NCBI RefSeq assembly: GCF_964355755.1
Contig: NW_027306095.1
Coordinates: forward strand, 496,001 to 560,000
Reading direction: 5' to 3'
Source of the DNA: Antedon mediterranea
Taxonomy: Eukaryota > Echinodermata > Crinoidea > Comatulida > Antedonidae
DNA: 64,000 nt
Of this stretch, positions 47,001 through 58,760 are shown piece after piece. The notes under the pieces are model-generated. The model saw only the letters and a program-made list of their open reading frames with translations. It did not search any database and was not told where the DNA came from. The translations under genes and the position numbers were made by a program. Each line of letters opens with the position of its first letter. The stretch's first letter is position 1.

Positions 47001-50000
47001 ATGCACTTTGTTGTTTTTATCTGAAAAGTTTTCACGAAATGCACAAAATGATCTAAAACGTCTCTAAATGCGATTTGAAGTTATTTTGTGCACTTTAATG
47101 TTTTGTGTGAAAAGTTTTATCGAAATGCACAAAATGGTCTAAAACGTCTCCAAATGCGATTTGAAGCTATTTTTTGCACTTTGATGTTTTGTGTGAAAAG
47201 TTTCACCAAAATGCACAAAATGGTCTAAAACGTCTCCAAATCCGTTTTGAAGCTAATCTAAGCACTTTGATGTTGTTATGTTAAACAAGTTTTTTCGAAA
47301 TGCACAAAATGGTCTAAAACGTCTCCAAATACGATTTGAAGCTCTTTTGTGCACTTTGATGTTTTGTGTAATAAGTTTTATAGAAACGCACAAAATGGTC
47401 TAAAACGGTTTCAAATGTGATTTTAAGCACTTTGATATTTTTGTTTAACCAAGTTTCATCGAAATGCACATAATGGTCTAAAACGTCTCCAAATGCGATT
47501 TGAAGCTGTTTTTGTGTGAAAAGTTTTTTCGAAATACACAAAATGGTCTAAAACGTCTCCAAATACGATTTGGAACTCTTTTGTGCACTTTGATGTTTTG
47601 TGTCAAAAGTTTTATAGAAATGCCCGAAATGGTCTAAAACGGTTTCAAATGTGATTTTAAGCACTTTGATATTTTTGTGTAATCAAGTTTCATCGAAATG
47701 CACAAAATGGTCTAAAACGTGTTCAAATGCGATTTGAAGCTATTTTGTGATTTTAAGAACTTTGATATTTTTGTGTAATCAAGTTTCATCGAATGCACAA
47801 ACTGGTCTAAACCTCTCAAAATGCGATTTGAAGCTATTTTGTGCACATTGATGTTTTTTTGTGAAAAGTTTCATCGAAATGCACAAAACGGTCTAAAACG
47901 TCTCTAAATGCGATTTGAAGTTATTTTGTGCACTTTGATGTTTTGTGTGAAAAGTTTTATCGAAATGCTCAAAATGGTCTAAAACGGTTTCAAATTTGAT
48001 TTTAAGCACTTTGATATTTTTGTGTAATCAAGTTTCATCGAAATGCACAAAATGGTCTAAAACGTCTGCAAATGCGATTTAAAGCTATTTTGTGCACTTT
48101 AATGTTTTGTGTGAAAAGTTTTATCGAAATTCTCAAAATGGTCTAAAACGGTTTCAAATGTGATTTTAAGCACTTTGATGTTTTTGTGTAATCAAGTTTC
48201 ATCGAAATGCACAAAATGGTTTAAAACGTCTGCAAATGCGATTTGAAGCTATTTTGTGCACTTTGATGTTTTTGTGTGAAAAGTTTCATCGAAATGCACA
48301 AAATTGTCTAAAACGTTTCCAAATACGATATTAAGCTATTGTATGCACTTTGATGTTTTTGAGTGAAAAGTTTTTTCGAAATGCACAAAATGGTCTAAAA
48401 CGTCTCCAAATGCGATTTGGAGCTCTTTTGTGCACTTTGATGTTTTGTGTAAAAAGTTTGCTATTTTGTGCACTTTAATGTTTTGTGTGAAAAGTTTTAT
48501 CGAAATGCTCAAAATTGTCTAAAACGGTTTCAAATGTGATTTTAATCACTTTGATATTTTTGTGTAATCAAGTTTTTTCGAAATGCACAACATGGTCTAA
48601 AACGTCTCCAAATGCGATTTGAAGCTATTTTGTGCACTTTGATGTTTTTGTGTGAAAAGTTTCATCGAAATGCACAAAATGGTCTAAAACGTCTCTAAAT
48701 GCGATTTGAAGCTATTTTGTGCACTTTGTCGTTTTTGTGTGAAAAGTTTCATCGAAATGCTCAAAATGGTCTAAAACGTCTCCAAATGCGATTTGAAGCT
48801 ATATTGTGCACTTTGTCGTTTTTGTGTGAAAAGTTTCATCGAAATGCTCAAAATGGTCTAAAACGTCTCTAAATGCGATTTGAAGCTATTTTGTGCACTT
48901 TGATGTTTTTTTGTGAAAAGTTTCATCGAAATGCACAAAATGGTCTAAAACGTCTCTAAATGCGATTTGAAGCTATTTTGTGCACTTTGATGTTTTTGTG
49001 TGAAAAGTTTCATCGAAATGCACAAAATGGTCTAAAACGTCTCTAAATGCGATTTGAAGCTATTTTGTGCACTTTGATGTTTTTTTGTGAAAAGTTTCAC
49101 CGAAATGCACAAAATGGACTAAAACGTCTCTAAATGCGATTTGAAGCTATTTTGTGCACTTTGTCGTTTTTGTGTGAAAAGTTTCATCGAAATGCTCAAA
49201 ATGGTCTAAAACGTCTCCAAATGCGATTTGAAGAAATTTTGTGCACTTTGATGTTTTTGTGTGAAAAGTTTCATCGAAATGCACAAAATGGTCTAAAACG
49301 TCTGCAAATGCGATTTGAAGCTATTTTGTGCACTTTGATGTTTTGTGTAATCCAGTTTCATCGAAATGTACAAAATTGTCTAAAACGTCTCTAAATGCGA
49401 TTTGAAGCTATTTTGTGCACTTTGTCGTTTTTGTGTGAAAAGTTTTTTCGAAATGCACAAAATGGTCTAAAACGTGTCCAAATGCGATTTGAAGTTATTT
49501 TGTGCACTTTGATGTTTTGTGTGAAAAGTTTTATCGAAATGCTCAAAATGGTCTAAAACGGTTTCAAATGTGATTTTAAGCACCTTGATATTTTTGTGTA
49601 ATCAAGTTTCATCGAAATGCACAAAATGGTCTAAAACGTCTGCAAATGCGATTTGAAGCTATTTTGTGCACTTTGATGGTTTGGGTGAAAAGTTTCATCG
49701 AAATTCACAAAATGGTCAAAAATGTCTCCAAATGCGATTTGAAGCTATTTTGTGCACTTTGTTGTTTTGTGTGAAAAGTTTCATCGAAATGCACAAAATG
49801 GTCTAAAACGGTTTCAAATGTGATTTTAAGCACTTTGATATTTTTGTGTAATCAAGTTTTTTCGAAATGCACAACATGGTCTAAAACGTCTCCAAATGCG
49901 ATTTGAAGTTATTTCGTTCACTTTGATGTTTTTGTTTGAAAAGTTTCATCGAAATGCACAAAATGGTCTAAAACGTCTCTAAATGCGATTTGAACCTATT

Positions 50001-51026
50001 TTGTGCACTTTGATGTTTTTGTGTGAAAAGTTTCATCGAAATGCACAAAATGGTCTAAAACGTCTCTAAATGCGATTTGAAGCTATTTTGTGCACTTTGT
50101 CGTTTTTGTGTGAAAAGTTTCATCGAAATGCTCAAAATGGTCTAAAACGTCTCCAAATGCGATTTGAAGCTATTTTGTGCACTTCGATGTTTTTTTCTGA
50201 AAAGTTTCATCGAAATGCACAAAATGGTCTAAAACGTCTCTAAATGCGATTTGAAGCTATTTTGTGCACTTTGATGTTTTTGTGTGAAAAGTTTCATCGA
50301 AATGCACAAAATGGTCTTAAACGTCTCTAAATGCGATTTGAAGCTATTTTGTGCACTTTGTCGTTTTTGTGTGAAAAGTTTCATCGAAATGCTCAAAATG
50401 GTCTAAAACGTCTCCAAATGCGATTTGAAGCAATTTTGTGCACTTTGATGTTTTTGTGTGAAAAGTTTCATCGAAATGCACAAAATGGTCTAAAACGTCA
50501 GCAAATGCGATTTGAAGCTATTTTGTGCACTTTGATGTTTTTTTGTGAAAAGTTTCATCGAAAGGCACAAAATTGTCTAAAACGTCTCTAAATGCGATTT
50601 GAAGCTATTTTGTGCACTTTGTCGTTTTTGTGTGAAAAGTTTCATCGAAATGCTCAAAATGGTCTAAAACGTCTCCAAATGCGATTTGAAGCAATTTTGT
50701 GCACTTTGATGTTTTTGTGTGAAAAGTTTTTTCGAAATGCACAAAATGGTCTAAAACGTCTCCAAATGCGATTTGAAGCAATTTTGTGCACTTTGATGTT
50801 TTGTGTAATCCAGTTTCATCGAAATGTACAAAATTGTCTAAAACCTCTCAAAATGCGATTTGAAGCTATTTTGTGCACTTTGTCGTTTTTGTGTGAAAAG
50901 TTTCATCGAAATGCACAAAATTGTCTAAAACGTCTCCAAATACGATATTAAGCTATTGTATGCACTTTGATGTTTTTGAGTGAAAAGTTTTTTCGAAATG
51001 CACAAAATGGTCTAAAACGTCTCCAA
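38081..51026 (+). repeat. Large HOR copy 2, 12,946 bp
   Basis: Near-identical to copy 1 but 164 bp longer. The extra bases lie at about 48040-48210. Private changes include GATTTCAAGC near 41222, GTGCAAATTG near 45269, GACGTTTTTTT near 45361, GTTATTTCG near 49908, GTCG near 50881 and GAAAATTTTTATCG near 51109. F units are at 38081, 40057, 40838, 41727, 42591, 43382, 44608, 46182 and 48410. Confidence 0.9.
48040..48210 (+). repeat. C'-D pair (164 bp) present in copy 2, absent in copy 1
   Basis: Copy 2 has, after a D unit, a C' unit (GATTTAAAGC, TTAATG, AAATTCTC) and another D unit before AAATGGTTTAAAACG. Copy 1 at about 35260 goes from the first D unit straight to AAATGGTTTAAAACG. The size, 86 + 78 = 164 bp, equals the length difference between the large copies (12,946 - 12,782). 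Copy 3 has the pair at about 60870-61040. So copy 1 most likely lost it, by exchange between adjacent D units. Confidence 0.86.
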
Positions 51027-54000
51027 ATGCGATTTGGAGCTCTTTTGTGCACTTTGATGTTTTGTGTAAAAAGTTTGCTATTTTGTGCACTTTAATGTTT
51101 TGTGTGAAAATTTTTATCGAAATGCTCAAAATTGTCTAAAACGGTTTCAAATGTGATTTTAAGCACTTTGATATTTTTGTGTAATCAAGTTTTTTCGAAA
51201 TGCACAACATGGTCTAAAACGTCTCCAAATGCGATTTGAAGCTATTTTGTGCACTTTGATGTTTTTGTGTGAAAAGTTTCATCGAAATGCACAAAATGGT
51301 CTCAAACGTCTGGAAATGCGAGTTGAAGCTATTTTGTGCACTTTGTCGTTTTTGTGTGAAAAGTATATTCGAAATGCTCAAAATGGTCTAAAACGTCTCC
51401 AAATGCGATTTGAAGCTATTTTGTGATTTTAAGAACTTTGATGTTTTTGTGTGAAAAGTTTCATCGAAATGCACAAAATGGTCTAAATGCGATTTGAAGC
51501 TATTTTGTGCACTTTGATGTTTTTTTGTGAAAAGTTTCATCGAAATGCACAAAATGGTCTAAAACGTCTCCAAATACGATATTAAGCTATTGTATGTATG
51601 TTGATGTTTTTGTGTGAAAAGTTTTATCGAAATGCTCAAAATGGTCTAAAACGGTTTCAAATGTGATTTTAAGCACTTTGATGTTTTTGTGTAATCAAGT
51701 TTCATCGAAATGCACAAAATGGTCTAAAACATCTGCAAATGCGATTTTAAGCTATTTTGTGCACTTTCATGTTTTGTGTGAAAAGTTTTATCGAAATGCT
51801 CAAAATGGTCTAAAACGGTTTCAAATGTGATTTTAAGCACTTTGATATTTTTGTGTAATCAAGTTTCATCGAAATGCACCAAATTGTCTAAAACGTCTGC
51901 AAATGCGATTTGAAGCTATTTTGTGCACTTTGATGTTTTTGTGTGAAAAGTTTCATCGAAATGCACAAAATGGTCTAAAACGTCTCCAAATATGATATTA
52001 AGCTATTGTATGCACTTTGTTGTTTTTATCTGAAAAGTTTTCACGAAATGCACAAAAGATCTAAAACGTCTCTAAATGCGATTTGAAGTTATTTTGTGCA
52101 CTTTAATGTTTTGTGTGAAAAGTTTTATCGAAATGCACAAAATGGTCTAAAACGTCTCCAAATGCGATTTGAAGCTATTTTGTGCACTTTGATGTTTTGT
52201 GTGAAAAGTTTCACCAAAATGCACAAAATGGTCTAAAACGTCTCCAAATCCGTTTTGAAGCTAATCTAAGCACTTTGATGTTGTTATGTTAAACAAGTTT
52301 TTTCGAAATGCACAAAATGGTCTAAAACGTCTCCAAATACGATTTGAAGCTCTTTTGTGCACTTTGATGTTTTGTGTAATAAGTTTTATAGAAACGCACA
52401 AAATGGTCTAAAACGGTTTCAAATGTGATTTTAAGCACTTTGATATTTTTGTTTAACCAAGTTTCATCGAAATGCACATAATGGTCTAAAACGTCTCCAA
52501 ATGCGATTTGAAGCTGTTTTTGTGTGAAAAGTTTTTTCGAAATACACAAAATGGTCTAAAACGTCTCCAAATACAATTTGGAACTCTTTTGTGCACTTTG
52601 ATGTTTTGTGTCAAAAGTTTTATAGAAATGCTCGAAATGGTCTAAAACGGTTTCAAATGTGATTTTAAGCACTTTGATATTTTTGTGTAATCAAGTTTCA
52701 TCGAAATGCACAAAATGGTCTAAAACGTGTTCAAATGCGATTTGAAGCTATTTTGTGATTTTAAGAACTTTGATATTTTTGTGTAATCAAGTTTCATCGA
52801 ATGCACAAACTGGTCTAAACCTCTCAAAATGCGATTTGAAGCTATTTTGTGCACTTTGATGTTTTTGTGTGAAAAGTTTCATCGAAATTCACAAAATTGT
52901 CTAAAACGTCTCCAAATACAATATTAAGCAATTGTATGCACTTTGATGTTTTTGAGTGAAAAGTTTTTTTCGAAATGCACAAAATGGTCTAAAACGTCTC
53001 GAAATGCGATTTGGAGCTCTTTTGTGCACTTTGATGTTTTGTGTAAAAAGTTTGCTATTTTGTGCACTTTAATGTTTTGTGTGAAAAGTTTTATCGAAAT
53101 GCTCAAAATTGTCTAAAACGGTTTCAAATGTGATTTTAAGCACTTTGATATTTTTGTGTAATCAAGTTTTTTCGAAATGCACAACATGGTCTAAAACGTC
53201 TCCAAATGCGATTTGAAGCTATTTTGTGCACTTTGATGTTTTTTTGTGAAAAATTTCATCGAAATGCACAAAATGGTCTAAAACGTCTCTAAATGCGATT
53301 TGAAGTTATTTTGTGCACTTTGATGTTTTGTGTGAAAAGTTTTATCGAAATGCTCATAATGGTCTAAAACGGTTTCAAATGTGATTTTAAGCACTTTGAT
53401 ATTTTTGTGTAATCAAGTTTCATCGAAATGCACAAAATGGTCTAAAACGTCTGCAAATGCGATTTAAAGCTATTTTGTGCACTTTAATGTTTTGTGTGAA
53501 AAGTTTTATCGAAATTCTCAAAATGGTCTAAAACGGTTTCAAATGTGATTTTAAGCACTTTGATGTTTTTGTGTAATCAAGTTTCATCGAAATGCACAAA
53601 ATGGTTTAAAACGTCTGCAAATGCGATTTGAAGCTATTTTGTGCACTTTGATGTTTTTGTGTGAAAAGTTTCATCGAAATGCACAAAATTGTCTAAAACA
53701 TTTCCAAATACGATATTAAGCTATTGTATGCACTTTGATGTTTTTGAGTGAAAAGTTTTTTCGAAATGCACAAAATGGTCTAAAACGTCTCCAAATGCGA
53801 TTTGGAGCTCTTTTGTGCACTTTGATGTTTTGTGTAAAAAGTTTGCTATTTTGTGCACTTTAATGTTTTGTGTGAAAACTTTTATCGAAATGCTCAAAAT
53901 TGTCTAAAACGGTTTCAAATGTGATTTTAATCACTTTGATATTTTTGTGTAATCAAGTTTTTTCGAAATGCACAATATGGTCTAAAACGTCTCCAAATGC

Positions 54001-54257
54001 GATTTGAAGCTATTTTGTGCACTTTGATGTTTTTGTGTGAAAAGTTTCATCGAAATGCACAAAATGGTCTAAAACGTCTCTAAATGCGATTTGAAGCTAT
54101 TTTGTGCACTTTGATGTTTTTGTGTGAAAAGTTTCATCGAAATGCACAAAATGGTCTAAAACGTCTCTAAATGCGATTTGAAGCTATTTTGTGCACTTTG
54201 ATGTTTTTTTGTGAAAAGTTTCATCGAAATGCACAAAATGGTCTAAAACGTCTCTAA

Positions 54258-55318
54258 ATGCGATTTGAAGCTATTTTGTGCACTTTGTCGTTTTTGTGTG
54301 AAAAGTTTCATCGAAATGCTCAAAATGGTCTAAAACGTCTCCAAATGCGATTTGAAGCAATTTTGTGCAATTTGATGTTTTTGTGTGAAAAGTTTCATCG
54401 AAATGCACAAAATGGTCTAAAACGTCTGCAAATGCAATTTGAAGCTATTTTGTGCACTTTGATGTTTTTTTGTGAAAAGTTTCATCGAAATGCACAAAAT
54501 TGTCTAAAACGTCTCTAAATGCGATTTGAAGCTATTTTGTGCACTTTGTCGTTTTTGTGTGAAAATTTCATCGAAATGCTCAAAATGGTCTAAAACGTCT
54601 CCAAATGCGATTTGAAGCAATTTTGTGCACTTTGATGTTTTTGTGTGAAAAGTTTCATCCAAATGCACAAAATGGTCTAAAACGTCTGCAAATGCGATTT
54701 GAAGCTATTTTGTGCACTTTGTCGTTTTTGTGTGAAAAGTTTTTTCGAAATGCACAAAATGGTCTAAAACGTCTCCAATTGCGATTTGAAGTTATTTTGT
54801 GCACTTTGATGTTTTGTGTGAAAAGTTTTATCGAAATGCTCAAAATGGTCTAAAACGGTTTCAAATGTGATTTTAAGCACTTTGATATTTTTGTGTAATC
54901 AAGTTTCATCGAAATGCACAAAATGGTCTAAAACGTCTGCAAATGCGATTTAAAGCTATTTTGTGCACTTTAATGTTTTGTGTGAAAAGTTTTATCGAAA
55001 TTCTCAAAATGGTCTAAAACGGTTTCAAATGTGATTTTAAGCACTTTGATGTTTTTGTGTAATCAAGTTTCATCGAAATGCACTAAAAGGTTTAAAACGT
55101 CTGCAAATGCGATTTGAAGCTATTTTGTGCACTTTGATGTTTTTGAGTGAAAAGTTTTTTCGAAATGCACAAAAGGGTCTAAAACGTCTCCCAATGCGAT
55201 TTGGAGCTCTTTTGTGCACTTTGATGTTTTGTGTAAAAAGTTTGCTATTTTGTGCACTTTAATGTTTTGTGTGAAAAGTTTTATCGAAATGCTCAAAAAT
55301 TGTCTAAAACGGTTTCAA
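54258..55318 (+). repeat. Shortened module in large HOR 3
   Basis: Matches 45158-46306 but the A and E units are fused. Around 55115-55160 a class A start (GATTTGAAGC, GTGCACTTTG) runs into the class E end (TTTTTGAGTGAAAAG), losing one monomer. Other marks are GTGAAAATTTCATCG at about 54561, TTTCATCCAAATG at 54656, and an extra A in the F unit (GCTCAAAAATTG). Confidence 0.8.
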
Positions 55319-56570
55319 ATGTGATTTTAAGCACTTTGATATTTTTGTGTAATCAAGTTTTTTCGAAATGCACAACATGGTCTAAAACGTCTCCAAATGC
55401 GATTTGAAGCTATTTTGTGCACTTTGATGTTTTTGTGTGAAAAGTTTCATCGAAATACACAAAATGGTCTAAAACGTCTCTAAATGCGATTTGAAGCTAT
55501 TTTGTGAACTTTGATGTTTTTGTGTGAAAAGTTTCATCGAAATGCACAAAATGGTCTAAAACGTCTCTAAATGCGATTTGAAGCTATTTTGTGCACTTTG
55601 ATGTTTTTGTGTGAAAAGTTTCATCGAAATGCACAAAATTGTCTAAAACGTCTCCAAATACGATATTAAGCTATTGTATGCACTTTGTTGTTTTTGAGTG
55701 AAAAGTTTTTTCGAAATGCACAAAATTGTCTAAAACGTCTCCAAATGCGATTTGGAGCTCTTTTGTGCACTTTGATGTTTTGTGTAAAAAGTTTGCTATT
55801 TTGTGCACTTTAATGTTTTGTGTGAAAAGTTTTATCGAAATGCTCAAAATTGTCTAAAACGGTTTCAAATGTGATTTTAAGCACTTTGATATTTTTGTGT
55901 AATCAAGTTTTTTCGAAATGCACAACATGGTCTAAAACGTCTCCAAATGCGATTTGAAGCTATTTTGTGCACTTTGATGTTTTTGTGTGAAAAGTTTCAT
56001 CGAAATGCACAAAATGGTCTAAAACGTCTCTAAATGCGATTTGAAGCTATTTTGTGCACTTTGTCGTTTTTGTGTGAAAAGTTTTTTCGAAATGCACAAA
56101 ATGGTCTAAAACGTCTCCAATTGCGATTTGAAGTTATTTTGTGCACTTTGATGTTTTGTGTGAAAAGTTTTATCGAAATGCTCAAAATGGTCTAAAACGG
56201 TTTCAAATGTGATTTTAAGCACTTTGATGTTTTTGTGTAATCAAGTTTCATCGAAATGCACAAAATGGTTTAAAACGTCTGCAAATGCGATTTGAAGCTA
56301 TTTTGTGCACTTTGATGTTTTTGTGTGAAAAGTTTCATCGAAATGCACAAAATTGTCTAAAACGTCTACAAATACGATATTAAGCTATTATATGCACTTT
56401 GATGTTTTTGAGTGAAAAGTTTTTTCGAAATGCACAAAATGTTCTAAAACGTCTCCAAATGCCATTTGGAGCTCTTTTGTGCACTTTAATTTTTTTTGTG
56501 TAAAAAGTTTGCTATTTTGTGCACTTTTAATGTTTTGTGTGAAAAGTTTTATCGAAATGCTCAAAATTGT
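55141..56570 (+). repeat. Copy 3 segment matching 13.57-14.99 kb
   Basis: Offset 41,570 bp. Shared rare variants are CTCCCAATGCG, GAAATACAC (55453), TATTATATGCAC, AAAATGTTC and GCCATTTGGAGCTC (56461). F units are at 55194, 55745 and 56459. The F at 56459 still has the normal AAAAAGTTTGC, where 14889 and 15944 have AAAAGTTTTC, so this copy looks closer to the ancestral form at that point. Confidence 0.83.
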
Positions 56571-57089
56571 CTAAAACGGTTTCAAATGTGATTTTAAGCA
56601 CTTTGATATTTTTGTGTAATCAAGTTTTTTCGAAATGCACAACATGGTCTAAAACGTCTCCAAATGCGATTTGAAGCTATTTTGTGCACTTTGATGTTTT
56701 TGTGTGAAAAGTTTCATCGAAATGCACAAAATGGTCTAAAACGTCTCTAAATGCGATTTGAAGCTATTTTGTGCACTTTGATGTTTTTGTGTGAAAAGTT
56801 TCATCGAAATGCACAAAATGGTCTAAAACGTCTCTAAATGCGATTTGAAGCTATTTTGTGCACTTTGTCGTTTTTGTGTGAAGAGTTTCATCGAAATGCT
56901 CAAAATGGTCTAAAACGTCTCCAAATGCGATTTGAAGCTATTTTGTGCACTTTGATGTTTTTTTCTGAAAAGTTTCATCGGAATGCACAAAATGGTCTAA
57001 AACGTCTCTAAATGCGATTTAAAGCTATTTTGTGCACTTTGATGTTTTTGTGTGAAAAGTTTCATCGAAATGCACAAAATGGTCTAAAA

Positions 57090-58760
57090 CGTCTCTAAAT
57101 GCGATTTGAAGCTATTTTGTGCACTTTGATGTTTTTTTGTGAAAAGTTTTATCGAAATTCTCAAAATGGTCTAAAACGGTTTCAAATGTGATTTTAAGCA
57201 CTTTGATGTTTTTGTGTAATCAAGTTTCATCGAAATGCACTAAATGGTTTAAAACGTCTGCAAATGCGATTTGAAGCTATTTTGTGCACTTTTATGTTTT
57301 TGTGTGAAAAGTTTCATCGAAATGCACAAAATTGTCTAAAACGTCTCCAAATACGATATTAAACTATTGTATGCACTTTGATGTTTTTGAGTGAAAAGTT
57401 TTTTCGAAATGCACAAAATGGTCTAAAACGTCTCAAAATGCGATTTGGAGCTCTTTTGTGCACTTTGATGTTTTGTGTAAAAAGTTTGCTATTTTGTGCA
57501 CTTTAATGTTTTGTGTGAAAAGTTTTATCGAAATGCTCAAAATGGTCTAAAACGGTTTCAAATGTGATTTTAAGCACTTTGATATTTTTGTGTAATCAAG
57601 TTTCATCGAAATGCACAAAATGGTCTGAAACGTCTGCAAATGCGATTTAAAGCTATTTTGTGCACTTTGATGTTTTTGTGTGAAAAGTTTCATCGAAATG
57701 CACAAAATGGTCTAAAACGTCTCTAAATGCGATTTGAAGCTATTTTGTGCACTTTGATGTTTTTGTGTGAAAAGTTTCATCGAAATGCACAAAATGGTCT
57801 AAAACGTCTCTAAATGCGATTTGAAGCTATTTTGTGCACTTTGATGTTTTTGTCTGAAAAGTTTCATCGAAATGCTCAAAATGGTCTAAAACGTCTCCAA
57901 ATGCGATTTGAAGCTATTTTGTGCACTTTGATGTTTTTTTCTGAAAAGTTTCATCGAAATGCACAAAATGGTCTAAAACGTCTCTAAATGCGATTTGAAG
58001 CTATTTTGTGCACTTTGATGTTTTTGTGTGAAAAGTTTCATCGAAATGCACAAAATGGTCTAAAACGTCTCTAAATGCGATTTGAAGCTATTTTGTGCAC
58101 TTTGATGTTTTTTTGTGAAAAGTTTCATCGAAATGCACAAAATGGTCTAAAACGTCTCTAAATGCGATTTGAAGCTATTTTGTGCACTTTGTCGTTTTTG
58201 TGTGAAAAGTTTCATCGAAATGCTCAAAATGCTCTAAAACGTCTCCAAATGCGATTTGAAGCAATTTTGTGCACTTTGATGTTTTTGTGTGAAAAGTTTC
58301 ATCGAAATGCACAAAATGATCTAAAACGTCTGCAAATGCGATTTGAAGCTATTTTGTGCACTTTGATGTTTTTTTGTGAAAAGTTTCATCGAAAGGCACA
58401 AAATTGTCTAAAACGTCTCTAAATGCGATTTGAAGCTATTTTGTGCACTTTGTCGTTTTTGTGTGAAAAGTTTCATCGAAATGCTCAAAATGGTCTAAAA
58501 CGGTTTCAAATGTGATTTTGTGCACTTTGATGTTTTTGTGTAATCAAGTTTCATCGAAATGCACAAAATGGTTTAAAACGTCTGCAAATGCGATTTGAAG
58601 CTATTTTGTGCACTTTGATGTTTTGTGTAATCCAGTTTCATCGAAATGTACAAAATTGTCTAAAACCTCTCAAAATGCGATTTGAAGCTATTTTGTGCAC
58701 TTTGATGTTTTTGTGTGAAAAGTTTCATCGAAATGCACAAAATTGTCTAAAACGTCTCCA
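57090..58760 (+). repeat. Copy 3 segment matching 21.96-23.63 kb
   Basis: Offset 35,125 bp, falling to 35,124 after an extra A at 22851 that this copy lacks. It shares the hybrid A/C' unit (57140), TTTTTTCTG (57936), AAAATGATC (58313) and the D variant GTGATTTTGTGCAC (58515). ATGCTC at 58229 also occurs at about 23705 but not at this offset, which suggests a small exchange or conversion. F is at 57438. Confidence 0.8.
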
